This document shows positions 9,458 to 18,558 of a stretch of 64,000 nucleotides of DNA, piece after piece (the first letter of the stretch is position 1; every line of letters begins with the position of its first letter). A program made the translations under genes and the position numbers. Source of the stretch: Pantoea sp. Lij88 (GTDB lineage: Bacteria > Pseudomonadota > Gammaproteobacteria > Enterobacterales > Enterobacteriaceae). The stretch is from positions 1,984,001-2,048,000 of the forward strand of contig NZ_CP118269.1 in the NCBI RefSeq assembly GCF_030062155.1, read 5' to 3'. The notes below the pieces were generated by a model, which saw nothing but the letters and a program-made list of their open reading frames with translations, did not search any database and had not been told where the DNA came from.

Positions 9458-10624
9458 ATGTCCCTGAAAACGCCTGTCGCTATCCACTCAAAATTGCCGG
9501 ACGTCGGCACCACTATTTTCAGCGTAATTGGCCAGCTCTCGGCGCAGCATCAGGCAATTAACCTGTCGCAGGGCGCACCCAACTTCCCCTGTGATCCGGC
9601 GCTGGTTGACACAGTCAGCCGTGCGATGCAGGAGGGGCACAATCAGTATGCCGCCATGATGGGTCTGCCCGCCTTACGTGAGGCGCTCGCCAGCAAAGTG
9701 CAGGCGCTCTATGGGCAGTCCTATGATACCGCCAGTGAGGTGCTGATCACCGGCAGCGCCAGCCAGGGAATTTATATGGCGATTACCGCGCTGGTCCATA
9801 AGGACGACGAGGTGATCTTCTTTGAACCGGCATTTGACAGTTATGCGCCGGTGGTGCGATTGCAGGGCGCAACACCGATAGGCCTGAAGCTCCAGGTGCC
9901 GTCATTTGCGATCGACTGGGATCAACTGCGGGCCGCGATCACGCCACGCACCCGCATGATCATCATTAATACGCCGCACAATCCCAGCGCGCAGGTACTG
10001 ACGCCCGACGATCTCAATCAGCTGGCGGCTCTGATTCGCAACACCGATATCGTGGTGCTCTCCGATGAGGTTTACGAACATATTCTGTTTGATGGCCGCC
10101 CGCACTGCGGGATGGCGACGCACCCGGAGCTGGCGGCGCGCAGTGTTATCGTCTCCTCGTTTGGTAAAACCTTCCACGTTACCGGCTGGCGGGTCGGCTA
10201 CTGTCTGGCACCGGTGGAGCTGATGACTGAACTGGTGAAAGTGCATCAGTTTATGATGTACGCCGCCGATACGCCGATGCAGGTGGGGTTCGCACACTAT
10301 CTGCAAACGCCGGAGAACTATCTGTCGCTTAACGCTTTCTATCAGCAGAAGCGCGATCGGCTGATCGCGCTGATGGAGAACTCCCCATTCCGGCTGCTGC
10401 CGAGCGCCGGTTCGTTCTTCATGCTCGCGAGCTATGGACATTTCAGTGACGAACCAGACGGTGAAATGGTAAAACGTCTTATTGTCGATAACGGTGTGGC
10501 AACCATACCGCTGTCGGCGTTTTATATGGATGGCACTGACAACAAACTGATTCGTCTCTCTTTTGCGAAAGACGAGGCGACACTAGAGGCTGGCGCGGCT
10601 GCGCTATGTGCTTTTTCTCACTGA
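9458..10624 (+). CDS. ybdL: Methionine aminotransferase (PLP-dependent, YbdL family)
   Basis: Class I/II pyridoxal-phosphate aminotransferase of 388 residues, close to E. coli YbdL (386), which transaminates methionine and other bulky amino acids. The N terminus SKLPDVGTTIF, followed by INLSQGAPNF, and NQYAAMMGLPALREA fit the family. The PLP lysine is K237 in SSFGKTFHVTGWRVGY. ATG 9458 is selected for its upstream GGAGAG and for alignment with YbdL; the frame stays open upstream to 9347 without family similarity. It is followed after 60 bp by a gene for an amino-acid-binding protein on the same strand. Confidence 0.9.
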   Translation: MSLKTPVAIHSKLPDVGTTIFSVIGQLSAQHQAINLSQGAPNFPCDPALVDTVSRAMQEGHNQYAAMMGLPALREALASKVQALYGQSYDTASEVLITGSASQGIYMAITALVHKDDEVIFFEPAFDSYAPVVRLQGATPIGLKLQVPSFAIDWDQLRAAITPRTRMIIINTPHNPSAQVLTPDDLNQLAALIRNTDIVVLSDEVYEHILFDGRPHCGMATHPELAARSVIVSSFGKTFHVTGWRVGYCLAPVELMTELVKVHQFMMYAADTPMQVGFAHYLQTPENYLSLNAFYQQKRDRLIALMENSPFRLLPSAGSFFMLASYGHFSDEPDGEMVKRLIVDNGVATIPLSAFYMDGTDNKLIRLSFAKDEATLEAGAAALCAFSH

Positions 10625-10684
10625 ATCACGCCACCGCGTGGAGCAGCACCGGGAACAGGTAACCAGGACTTTTCGGGGTAAATA

Positions 10685-11461
10685 ATGAAGAAACTGAACG
10701 CGCTTTTTCTCGCTCTGGGCATGATGACATCGGTACAGGCACTGGCACAGGATTTACGTTACGGCGTGGAGTCACAATATCCGCCGTTTGAAAGCCGCAA
10801 CGCCAAGGGTGAGCTGGAAGGCTTTGATATCGAGCTGGGTAACGCCATCTGTAAAGCGGGCAATTTCAGCTGCCACTGGGTTGAGAGCAGCTTTGATGCG
10901 CTGATCCCGGCACTGCAGGCGAAGAAATTCGACGCCATTAACTCGGCGATGAACATCACCGAAGCGCGCGCGAAAAGCATTGCGTTCACGCAGCCGATCT
11001 ACCGTATTCCGACCATGTTAGTGGCGAAGAACGGTGAAAATCTGGCACCGACCGCTGAAAGCCTCAAAGGTAAAAACATCGGTGTATTGCAGGGATCGAT
11101 TCAGGAAACCTATGCGAAGAAGCACTGGGAGACGCAGGGCGTAACGGTCACGTCGTATCAGGATCAGAACCAGGTTTATAACGACATGGTCGCGGGCCGC
11201 CTTGATGGCACGCTGGTGATGTCCGCTGCCGGCCAGTCGGGCTTCCTCGATAAGCCGCAGGGCAAAGGCTTTGGTTTTGTCGGCAAGCCAGTCGAAGATG
11301 ACGCGATTCTTGGTTCGGGCATCGGTTACGGCCTGCGCAAAGATGACGCGAAGCTGAAGCAGGAACTGGATGCGGCGATCGCTAAAGTGCAGGGCGATGG
11401 CACCATCAAAAAGCTGGCTGAAAAATACTTCCCGGGTATTGATGTCAGCGCGAAGCCATAA
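10685..11461 (+). CDS. Periplasmic basic-amino-acid-binding protein (HisJ/ArgT family)
   Basis: Solute-binding protein of 258 residues with a Sec signal peptide (MKKLNALFLAL...QALAQ, about 1-22). The mature chain starts DLRYGVESQYPPFESRN, the usual start of the lysine/arginine/ornithine/histidine-binding family. It also carries GFDIELGNAICK, FDALIPALQAKKFDAI, the ligand-pocket segment MNITEARAKSIAFT, and ends near KLAEKYFPGIDV. It would deliver a cationic amino acid to an ABC permease, but no permease or ATPase genes are adjacent, so it must share one encoded elsewhere. A strong stem-loop follows. The exact amino acid is not readable. Confidence 0.9.
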   Translation: MKKLNALFLALGMMTSVQALAQDLRYGVESQYPPFESRNAKGELEGFDIELGNAICKAGNFSCHWVESSFDALIPALQAKKFDAINSAMNITEARAKSIAFTQPIYRIPTMLVAKNGENLAPTAESLKGKNIGVLQGSIQETYAKKHWETQGVTVTSYQDQNQVYNDMVAGRLDGTLVMSAAGQSGFLDKPQGKGFGFVGKPVEDDAILGSGIGYGLRKDDAKLKQELDAAIAKVQGDGTIKKLAEKYFPGIDVSAKP

Positions 11462-11465
11462 TCGC

Positions 11466-11494
11466 AATCGGGCGCGTTCTGCGCCCGATTTTCC
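11466..11494. terminator. Bidirectional terminator between the binding-protein gene and pepT
   Basis: A perfect 10-bp stem, AATCGGGCGC (11466-11475) and GCGCCCGATT (11481-11490), with a 5-base loop. It is followed by TTCC on the plus strand and lies between two converging genes. Confidence 0.75.
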
Positions 11495-11497
11495 TGC

Positions 11498-12727
11498 TTA
11501 ACCTGCCGCCAGATAACAGAGTTTTTCTGCCACCTGATAGGACTTCACAAACGACGTGATCGGCAGAAACTCGAAACGTGAATGGAAATTATGCGCGCCG
11601 GTAAAGAAGTTTGGCGTCAGCAACCCTTTAGCTGACAGCGCCGCCCCGTCCGTGCCGCCCCGCATCGGAATCACTTTTGGCTCAATCTCCAGCGCGGCAA
11701 AGGCACTGAAGATCAGGTCAATTGCCCGACGATCCTCACCCAGCGCATTGCTGATGTTGCTGTAGATATCGCTGATAGTGATACTCACCTCACCGGTGGG
11801 ATACCGCGCCGCGAGTTCTTCAGCCGCCTGCTGTAGCTGCTGCTTGCGTGCCGCGAAGCTGGCCAGATCAAAATCACGGATTGAGACCTTCAGGGTCGCC
11901 TTGCTGGCGTTGGCCTGAATCTCATTGAACCAGATATAGCCTTCGCGACCTTCGGTGTGCTCCGGTGTCTGTTGACGATCAAACAGACTGATGTAGTCAT
12001 GGGCCATCAGCAGCGGATTGACCAGCACGCCTTTGCCCGACATCGGGTGTGCCGGAACGCCGGTAAACACAATCTCAGCCGCGGCTCCATTAAAGTTCTC
12101 GTACACCACTTCGCCCAGTTCGCAGCAGTCGATGGTCCACGCAAAATCGACGTTGAAGCGTGTTTCCAGATCCAGCGCTTTCGCCCCGCGCAGGCCAATC
12201 TCTTCATCCGGCACAAAGGCCACCACGATATCGCCATGATCCCCTTTGAGGTTCGCCATCAGCGTCATCACCACGCTAACCGCCGCTTTGTTGTCTGCAC
12301 CCAGCACGCTAGTGCCGTCGCTGAAGATCACCTCCTGACCCACATAAGGCGCGATCTCCGGATGTTCATCGCGGCGCAGCCAGATATCCTGCTCTGCATT
12401 CAGACAGAGATCGTCACCCTGCCAGGTGAGGATCTGCGGGTGGATATCGGGCGATAAGCCCACGTCAACGGTATCGATGTGCGTGATAAACCCGATGCGC
12501 GGAGCGTCTGGACGGTTGCCCCGTTTAACCGCCGTCACCGTAGCATGTTCATCAATCACCACCTCGTCCAGCCCCAGCGCCCGCAGCTCGTCCGCCAGCA
12601 GTTCCGCCATGGCGTGCTGGCTCGGCGTACTCGGCAGAGTCGTGGATTTGGCATCGCTCTGACTGCTGACGGCGAGGTAACGGAAAAATCGTTCGGTGAG
12701 TTGCGACTCAAGTTTGTCTGTCATCAC
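11498..12727 (-). CDS. pepT: Peptidase T-like tripeptidase (M20B metallopeptidase)
   Basis: Zinc aminotripeptidase family protein of 409 residues, as for PepT, which releases the N-terminal residue from tripeptides in the cytoplasm. Visible motifs: THIDTVD (metal-binding histidine and aspartate), LGADNKAAVSVVMT, the catalytic/metal glutamates in FVPDEEIGLRGAK, and RGGTDGAALSAKGL near the C terminus. The start is a double ATG at 12727/12724. It is moderately diverged from E. coli PepT, so it could be a paralogue with the same chemistry. It stands alone and converges with the amino-acid-binding protein gene across a shared terminator. Confidence 0.88.
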   Translation of the reverse strand: MMTDKLESQLTERFFRYLAVSSQSDAKSTTLPSTPSQHAMAELLADELRALGLDEVVIDEHATVTAVKRGNRPDAPRIGFITHIDTVDVGLSPDIHPQILTWQGDDLCLNAEQDIWLRRDEHPEIAPYVGQEVIFSDGTSVLGADNKAAVSVVMTLMANLKGDHGDIVVAFVPDEEIGLRGAKALDLETRFNVDFAWTIDCCELGEVVYENFNGAAAEIVFTGVPAHPMSGKGVLVNPLLMAHDYISLFDRQQTPEHTEGREGYIWFNEIQANASKATLKVSIRDFDLASFAARKQQLQQAAEELAARYPTGEVSITISDIYSNISNALGEDRRAIDLIFSAFAALEIEPKVIPMRGGTDGAALSAKGLLTPNFFTGAHNFHSRFEFLPITSFVKSYQVAEKLCYLAAG

Positions 12728-12851
12728 TATTCCTTATTAGTCAGCCATGGGCGGGGTTCGCTATGGTGCCGAATCGTGCTATCAATGAAGCATCTGAATG
12801 ATTCATTTAGATATTGTGATCACCGGAAGTCAATACAAAGCGAGGATGATA

Positions 12852-14447
12852 ATGAAAATCAAGATAGCCACCTTAGCGCTTGTTACTGCGGGGATAGCGC
12901 TGGCTGGCAGCGTTAACGCCAAAACGCTGGTCTACTGTTCTGAGGGATCACCAGAGAATTTTAACCCTCAGCTCTATACCTCCGGAACCAGTGTTGACGC
13001 CAGTGCGGTACCGGTATTCAACCGGCTGGTGGACTTCACACCCGGCACCACGAACCTGGTGCCGAGCCTGGCGGAAAGCTGGGAGATCAGCCCGGATGGC
13101 ACCGTCTACACCTTCCATCTGCGTAAGAACGTGAAGTTCCAGAGCAACAAACAGTTCAAACCCAGCCGCGACTTCAACGCCGATGATGTGATCTTCTCGT
13201 TTATGCGCCAGATGGACCCGAAAAATCCCTACCATAATGTCTCTGGCGGCACCTATTCCAACTTCGAAAGCCTCGAACTCTCCACGCTGATTAAAAGTAT
13301 CGACCGGGTTGATGACCACACCGTGCGCTTCACGCTTGCCCATCCGGAAGCCCCGTTTCTTGCCGATCTCGCGTGGTATTTCGCCTCGATCCACTCGGCT
13401 GAATATGCAGACGCCATGCTGAAAGCGGGGACGCCGGAGAAGGTCGATATGAACCCGATTGGCACCGGCCCGTTTGAACTGGTGCAGTATCAGAAAGATT
13501 CGCGCATCCTCTACAAAGCGTTCCCGGACTACTGGCAGGGCAAGGCGAAACTCGACCGGCTGGTATTCAGCATCACACCCGACGCCTCCGTGCGTTACGC
13601 CAAGCTGGAGAAGAACGAGTGTCAGGTGATGCCTTTCCCGAACCCCGCCGATCTCGACAAAATGCGCGCCAATCCGGATATCACCCTGGAACAGAAGGCG
13701 GGTCTGAACACCGGCTTCCTGGCGTTTAACACCACGAAAGCGCCAACCGACAACGTCAAAGTGCGCCAGGCGCTGGCAATGGCAATCAACAAACCGGCAA
13801 TCATTGAGGCGATATTTAAAGGCACCGGCACGGTCGCGAAAAATATCCTGCCGCCGGGCGTCTGGAGCGCGGACAAAGATCTGAAAGATTACGACTATGA
13901 CCCGGAAAAGGCCAAAGCGTTGCTGCAGCAGGCAGGCGTCAAACCGGGGACGGAGATTGCGCTCTGGGCGATGCCGGTTCAGCGACCTTACAACCCGAAT
14001 GCGCGGCGCATGGCGGAGATGATTCAGTCGGACTGGGCCAAAGTCGGCATCAAAGCCAACATCGTCAGCTATGAGTGGGGCGAATACCTGAAACGCGTGC
14101 GCAGCGGCGAGCATCAGGCCGCGCTGATGGGCTGGACTACCGCGACCGGCGATCCGGATAACTTCTTCGGCCCACTCTACAGCTGCACCTCTGCGCAGGG
14201 CGGTTCTAACTCCTCAAAATGGTGCTACCAGCCGTTTGATAAGTTAATCACCGAAGCCCGCGCCGAGCCGGATCAGGGCAAACGCACCGCGCTCTATCTG
14301 CAGGCGCAGCAGATGATGCATGACCAGATGCCCGCCGTGATGATTGCGCACTCCACCATCTTCGAGCCGGTACGCAAATCGGTCAGCGGCTATCAGGTCG
14401 ATCCGTTCGGCAAGCATATCTTCTATCAGGTTGATATTAAGCAGTAA
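12852..14447 (+). CDS. Periplasmic di/oligopeptide-binding protein (DppA family)
   Basis: ABC-transporter substrate-binding protein of 531 residues, similar in size to E. coli DppA. A Sec signal peptide (about 1-23, ending SVNA) precedes a mature chain starting KTLVYCSEGSPENFNPQ, the DppA-type N terminus. Other family marks are LAESWEISPDGTVYTFHLR, FNADDVIFSFMRQM and NPIGTGPFELVQYQKD. GAGGA at 12842-12846 supports ATG 12852 over the upstream open frame from 12798. No dppBCDF-like genes follow, so this is an orphan binding protein that may use a permease encoded elsewhere. A dispersed palindromic element lies beyond its 3' end. Confidence 0.9.
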   Translation: MKIKIATLALVTAGIALAGSVNAKTLVYCSEGSPENFNPQLYTSGTSVDASAVPVFNRLVDFTPGTTNLVPSLAESWEISPDGTVYTFHLRKNVKFQSNKQFKPSRDFNADDVIFSFMRQMDPKNPYHNVSGGTYSNFESLELSTLIKSIDRVDDHTVRFTLAHPEAPFLADLAWYFASIHSAEYADAMLKAGTPEKVDMNPIGTGPFELVQYQKDSRILYKAFPDYWQGKAKLDRLVFSITPDASVRYAKLEKNECQVMPFPNPADLDKMRANPDITLEQKAGLNTGFLAFNTTKAPTDNVKVRQALAMAINKPAIIEAIFKGTGTVAKNILPPGVWSADKDLKDYDYDPEKAKALLQQAGVKPGTEIALWAMPVQRPYNPNARRMAEMIQSDWAKVGIKANIVSYEWGEYLKRVRSGEHQAALMGWTTATGDPDNFFGPLYSCTSAQGGSNSSKWCYQPFDKLITEARAEPDQGKRTALYLQAQQMMHDQMPAVMIAHSTIFEPVRKSVSGYQVDPFGKHIFYQVDIKQ

Positions 14448-14516
14448 GCGACTGCCACAAACCCAGAGGCCTGCTCCGTAGTTAGTCTCTGCTTATGCAC
14501 CAAAGTCAGGATAGAT

Positions 14517-14745
14517 CTGACAGCAATAAATAAGCTCAACGCGAAGGGAACACGACCCGAGGAGGAAAGCGTCCCGCACCAGGACAAAAACGCCGGGAGC
14601 GTTTTTGAACAACGCAACGCGTTGGCCCGTTTACGGGCGCACCTCAGGGATGAGGTGCGTAATCGTGCGGGCCGGGCATGCCAGGGATGGCGGCTTTTGC
14701 GACTTTCCGATCGGGTCGTGTTCCCTTAGCTACCTCGATCTTACC
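14517..14745 (+). repeat. Dispersed palindromic element, copy A
   Basis: Occupies most of the 352-bp gap between two converging genes. Perfect 17-bp terminal arms lie at 14544-14560 and 14711-14727. Inside is a 9-bp stem-loop CAAAAACGC (14585-14593) / GCGTTTTTG (14599-14607), terminator-like in both directions. It is followed by a GCCCG/CGGGC stem with a 4-base loop (about 14624-14637) and a 9-bp stem CGCACCTCA/TGAGGTGCG (14638-14659). Sequence similarity to the other copies extends outward to about 14517 and 14745. No other terminator is visible in this gap. I do not recognise the family; it is not ERIC or a simple REP. Confidence 0.85.
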
Positions 14746-14799
14746 GCTGCTTGTAACAAGTCTGTAAAGACGTCAAGAGTGTATAGTCCCACGGGCTTG

Positions 14800-15720
14800 T
14801 TATCCCATCCTCACCTGCTGATCCCTCTCCGTCAGCCGCTGCTGTAAAAACTGCAGAAACAGCGTCAGAGCCGCATTGCGCTGACGTCCCGACACCGTCT
14901 GAAGCTGCAGCGTGCGCTGACTCAACTGATCCACCCCCATCGACCGCAATACCAGATTTTGCGCCTCGCGCTCAAACAACAGCGTAAACGCGCTGCAGAT
15001 GGTCACCGCCTGCGGTGTATGCAGCAAAAAGTGATAAAGCGTAGCGAAATAGTCGCAGGTCAGCACAGGTTCAACCACACAGTCATTCATCTGACAGGAG
15101 AGATCAAACAGCTGCCGCACGGTGGTGTGGTGACCCGGTAATGCCAGCGGCCAGCGATGGAGATCGCCCAGTGTCACCTCACGTGACGCCAGCGGATGTG
15201 ACTCATGCATCGCCAGCAACACCGGCGCGGGCCACGAGCCGAGCACCTCAACGCTGCGCTCCGGCTGCAGACTAAACTGCAGCGCTACATCACATTCACC
15301 CGCCCTGACGCACGCCGCCACGCCCTGCGAGTGTGTCACGTTAATCGCAAACAGCGCACCGGGATTCGCCAGGCGAAACTCCGCCAGCAGGCCAGGCAAC
15401 AGACTGAACGCCATCCCATCCGTACAGGCGATACGGATCAGACTGCGGCGTACCGCCTTCAACCCCTTAATCTCCGCCAGCGCATATTCCATATCGAGCT
15501 GACTTTTACGAACGTGATGCGCAAAAATCTCACCCGCCTCATTCAACACCATGCCGCGCGCATGCCGCTCAAACAGCGGCACCCCGACCTGCGCTTCCAG
15601 CCGCTGAATCTGACGGCTGATCGCCGACACCGCGACAAACAATTGCTCACTGGCGGCGCTCAGCGAGCCGCTCTCAACCACCGCCAGGAAATAGCGGATC
15701 TCGCTGCTTAACATGGTCAC
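14800..15720 (-). CDS. LysR-family regulator beside the M20 peptidase/MHS transporter pair
   Basis: LysR-type regulator of 306 residues. The N-terminal helix-turn-helix includes LSAASEQLFVAVSAISRQIQRLE, then VPLFERHARGMVLNEAG. The effector domain runs from about residue 92 (IRIACTDGMAFSLLPGLL). It is divergent, with a 135-bp gap, from a gene pair for an M20 peptidase and an MHS-family transporter, the obvious candidate targets. The gap contains an AT-rich stretch suitable for promoters. No effector is inferable. Confidence 0.9.
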   Translation of the reverse strand: MTMLSSEIRYFLAVVESGSLSAASEQLFVAVSAISRQIQRLEAQVGVPLFERHARGMVLNEAGEIFAHHVRKSQLDMEYALAEIKGLKAVRRSLIRIACTDGMAFSLLPGLLAEFRLANPGALFAINVTHSQGVAACVRAGECDVALQFSLQPERSVEVLGSWPAPVLLAMHESHPLASREVTLGDLHRWPLALPGHHTTVRQLFDLSCQMNDCVVEPVLTCDYFATLYHFLLHTPQAVTICSAFTLLFEREAQNLVLRSMGVDQLSQRTLQLQTVSGRQRNAALTLFLQFLQQRLTERDQQVRMG

Positions 15721-15855
15721 TCCGGCAATAACGCATCATAAAAGGGCAGCGGTGCGTTGCTTTAAAAGCAAAGCTCACTCGATAAATTGATAATTGTGGC
15801 AAAGAGAGAAGTTTGTCAAAGATAAAGCACGATAAAAATAACAGACAGGGCAAAC

Positions 15856-17277
15856 ATGACAGAGCAACAGGCAGTTGACCAGGCGATGCACTATTTCGAC
15901 AGCGGTGAGTTTCAGCAGCTGCTGGCACGGCGCGTCGCCTGCGTGACCGAAAGCCAGCACGCCAGCAGACGGGCGGAGCTGGACCATTATCTGCAGCAGG
16001 AGATTGGCCCGCAGCTGGCGAAAATGGGATTCACGCTGCACCCGTTTGACAATCCGCAACCCGGCAGCCCGCCGTTTCTGATCGCCACCCGCATTGAAGA
16101 TCCGCTAAAACCGACGCTGCTCTGCTACGGCCACGGCGATGTGGTATTCGGCGACGATGAAAACTGGCGCGAAGGCTTATCGCCATGGCAACTCACAGCC
16201 GAAGACGATCGCCTGTATGGACGCGGCAGCGCGGACAACAAAGGCCAGCACTGCGTTAATCTTGTGGCGCTGGAGCAGGTCTGGCAGGCGCGCGGTGAAA
16301 CGCTGGGCTTCAACTGCAAAATCCTTTTTGAGATGGGTGAAGAGATCAGTTCGCCTGGGCTGGCGGCGATCTGCCAGCAGCAGCAGGCACTCTTAGAGGC
16401 CGATCTCTTTATCGCCTCGGATGGCCCACGACTCAACGCACTGCGGCCGACACTGTTCCTGGGGTCGCGTGGCGCGGCGAACTTTCGGCTGACCATCCGC
16501 GCACGTGACAACGCCTATCACTCCGGCAACTGGGGCGGACTGCTCAGTAATCCCGGTACCCAGCTGGCGAATGCGATCGCCTGCCTGGTGAATGCGCAGG
16601 GCGTATTGCAGGTCGCTGCGCTGAAACCGGACTCACTGACCGACGCGGTGCGCGCCATCCTCAGTGATATTGAGGTGGGCGGCATGCCAGGCGATCCGGC
16701 GCTGGCAGAAGGCTGGGGCGAGCCTGGCCTGACGCCTGCAGAGCGGCTTTATGGCTGGAACACGCTGGAGGTACTGGCCTTTGAAACCGGCAATCCGGCG
16801 CGCCCGATGAACGCCATTCCGGGCAGCGCCACGGCGGTCTGTCAGCTGCGGTTTGTGGTCGGCACTGACTGGGAAAACCTGGTGCAGCACCTAGAAAGTC
16901 ACCTGCATCAGCACGGCTTCGATAACGTCAAAGTGGAGTTTCTGCGCGGTTCACCGGCAACACGGCTCGATCCGCAGGATCCGCTGGTGGCCTGGACGCT
17001 GGATACGCTGGCCCGCAGCAGCGGTAAAAAACCGGCGCTGTTGCCGAATCTTGGCGGTTCACTACCGAATGAGGTCTTCGCCGATATCCTTGGCCTGCCG
17101 ACGCTGTGGGTGCCGCATTCCTATCCCGCCTGCGGCCAGCACGGCGTTAACGAACACATGCTCAACTCTATTGCACGCGAAGGCCTGGCGATCATGACCC
17201 GGCTGTTCTGGCAACTGGGCGAAGAGGGCGAACAGCTGATGACGCGCCACCATCAGTGGCGGAGAGGTGAACAATGA
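15856..17277 (+). CDS. M20 family metallopeptidase
   Basis: Zinc-dependent M20 peptidase/amidohydrolase of 473 residues, likely cytoplasmic as no signal peptide is seen. Metal and catalytic motifs are intact: YGHGDVV with H93 and D95, RGSADNKGQ with D127, and the EMGEEISSP pair of glutamates at 162-163. A lid domain occupies the middle and a C-terminal histidine lies in CGQHGVNEHM. It overlaps the next gene by four bases (ATGA), implying translational coupling with a transporter, so the two probably import and hydrolyse one substrate, perhaps a dipeptide or N-acylated amino acid. That substrate class is inference. Confidence 0.9.
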   Translation: MTEQQAVDQAMHYFDSGEFQQLLARRVACVTESQHASRRAELDHYLQQEIGPQLAKMGFTLHPFDNPQPGSPPFLIATRIEDPLKPTLLCYGHGDVVFGDDENWREGLSPWQLTAEDDRLYGRGSADNKGQHCVNLVALEQVWQARGETLGFNCKILFEMGEEISSPGLAAICQQQQALLEADLFIASDGPRLNALRPTLFLGSRGAANFRLTIRARDNAYHSGNWGGLLSNPGTQLANAIACLVNAQGVLQVAALKPDSLTDAVRAILSDIEVGGMPGDPALAEGWGEPGLTPAERLYGWNTLEVLAFETGNPARPMNAIPGSATAVCQLRFVVGTDWENLVQHLESHLHQHGFDNVKVEFLRGSPATRLDPQDPLVAWTLDTLARSSGKKPALLPNLGGSLPNEVFADILGLPTLWVPHSYPACGQHGVNEHMLNSIAREGLAIMTRLFWQLGEEGEQLMTRHHQWRRGEQ

Positions 17278-18542
17278 GTAGCATCGCGCAGACTACCCCG
17301 CAGGTGAAACCCAGCCTGCACAAAACGCTGTTCGCCACCTGCATCGGCAACGCGCTGGAGTGGTTCGACATCGCGGTCTATGGCTTTTTCGCCAGCTACA
17401 TCGCGCACGTCTTCTTTCCGGTCAGCGATCCGTCGGTGTCGCTGCTGCTGACCTTTGGCAGCTTCGGTATCTCCTTCCTGATCCGTCCGCTAGGCGCCAT
17501 TGTGCTCGGCAATTATGCCGATCGTCACGGCCGTAAAAAGGCGCTGCTGCTGTCGATTAACCTGATGATGCTGGGCGGGGCGATCATTACCTTTATGCCG
17601 GGCTACGCCACCATCGGTCTGGCGGCACCGCTGCTGATCATCCTGGCGCGACTCATTCAGGGCTTCTCAGCCGGAGGTGAATTTGGCAGTTCGACCGCCT
17701 TCCTGGTGGAGCACTTTCCCGAGCGTAAAGCCTTTATCGCCAGCTGGCAGTTCGCCACCCAGGGGGCCAGCACGCTGATGGCTTCGGCGTTCGGGCTGGG
17801 GCTGACCCACTGGCTGAGTGAAAGTGACATTCAGGCGTGGGGCTGGCGCATTCCGTTTGCTTTCGGTCTGCTGATTGGCCCGCTGGGGATCTACATCCGC
17901 CGTCATGTGCAGGAGCCCGCCAGCTTTGCCACGCAGGAGAAAGAAGCCGCGCCGCTGAAAACGCTGTTCGGGCGGCAGAAAGCGCTGATCACGCTGGCGA
18001 TTGGCGTGATGGTGATTTCGACCGCAGTCAATTACATGCTCAACTACATTCCGACCTACGCCACCAAAACCCTGCATCTGCCGGGATCGGTCGCCTTCAC
18101 CGCCACGCTGATCGCGGGAATTATCCTGACGGTGGTGACGCCCATCATGGGGTTGTGGGCAGAGCGGATTGGCCGGTTGCCGCTGATGTGGGGATCGCTG
18201 CTGCTGCTGATGGCGACCATCTATCCTGCTTTCAAATGGATGGTCGATCACACCACGCCCACGACGCTGATCCTGCTGGTGGCCTGGATGGCACTGCTTA
18301 AGTCAGTCTATTTCTCCACGGTGCCGTCGGTGATGGCGGATCTCTTCCCGGCGACCACGCGCGCCAGCGGTATGGCGATCAGTTACAACGTGGCTGTGAC
18401 GGTATTTGGCGGGTTTGCGCCGCTGATTTGCAGCATGCTGATTGCCGCCACCGGCAGCAGCCTGGCGCCAGGCTATTACCTGATGGGAGTAGCGGTGCTG
18501 AGTGGCATCGCGCTGCTGCGCTGCAGTAAGCGGGTGGCATAG
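17274..18542 (+). CDS. MFS transporter, metabolite:H+ symporter (MHS) family
   Basis: Inner-membrane symporter of 422 residues with 12 predicted membrane segments. ATCIGNALEWFDIAVYGFFASYIA in segment 1, the loop motif GNYADRHGRKKALL and RLIQGFSAGGEFGSSTAFLVEH are characteristic of the MHS family (citrate, proline/betaine, alpha-ketoglutarate and shikimate transporters). Its ATG overlaps the stop of the M20 peptidase gene as ATGA, so the two are co-translated. The partner suggests the substrate is what the peptidase hydrolyses. A palindromic repeat element follows, and no conventional terminator is seen. Confidence 0.9.
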   Translation: MSSIAQTTPQVKPSLHKTLFATCIGNALEWFDIAVYGFFASYIAHVFFPVSDPSVSLLLTFGSFGISFLIRPLGAIVLGNYADRHGRKKALLLSINLMMLGGAIITFMPGYATIGLAAPLLIILARLIQGFSAGGEFGSSTAFLVEHFPERKAFIASWQFATQGASTLMASAFGLGLTHWLSESDIQAWGWRIPFAFGLLIGPLGIYIRRHVQEPASFATQEKEAAPLKTLFGRQKALITLAIGVMVISTAVNYMLNYIPTYATKTLHLPGSVAFTATLIAGIILTVVTPIMGLWAERIGRLPLMWGSLLLLMATIYPAFKWMVDHTTPTTLILLVAWMALLKSVYFSTVPSVMADLFPATTRASGMAISYNVAVTVFGGFAPLICSMLIAATGSSLAPGYYLMGVAVLSGIALLRCSKRVA

Positions 18543-18558
18543 CAGAGCCAGGAACGTT

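Noticed and set aside
12948..14114. Minus-strand frame of 388 residues over the DppA-like gene
   Set aside because: Shadow of a conserved gene in GC-rich DNA; no recognisable domain.
14517..14745. ERIC or classical REP identity for the dispersed element
   Set aside because: The sequence does not resemble the ERIC core as I know it, and it is far longer than a REP unit.
14605..14847. Short frames repeatedly found inside the palindromic elements (also near 18561-18773 and 22575-22817)
   Set aside because: They recur because the repeats share sequence (RDEVRNRAGRA-like translations); reading frame and ends differ between copies, with no consistent start signal.
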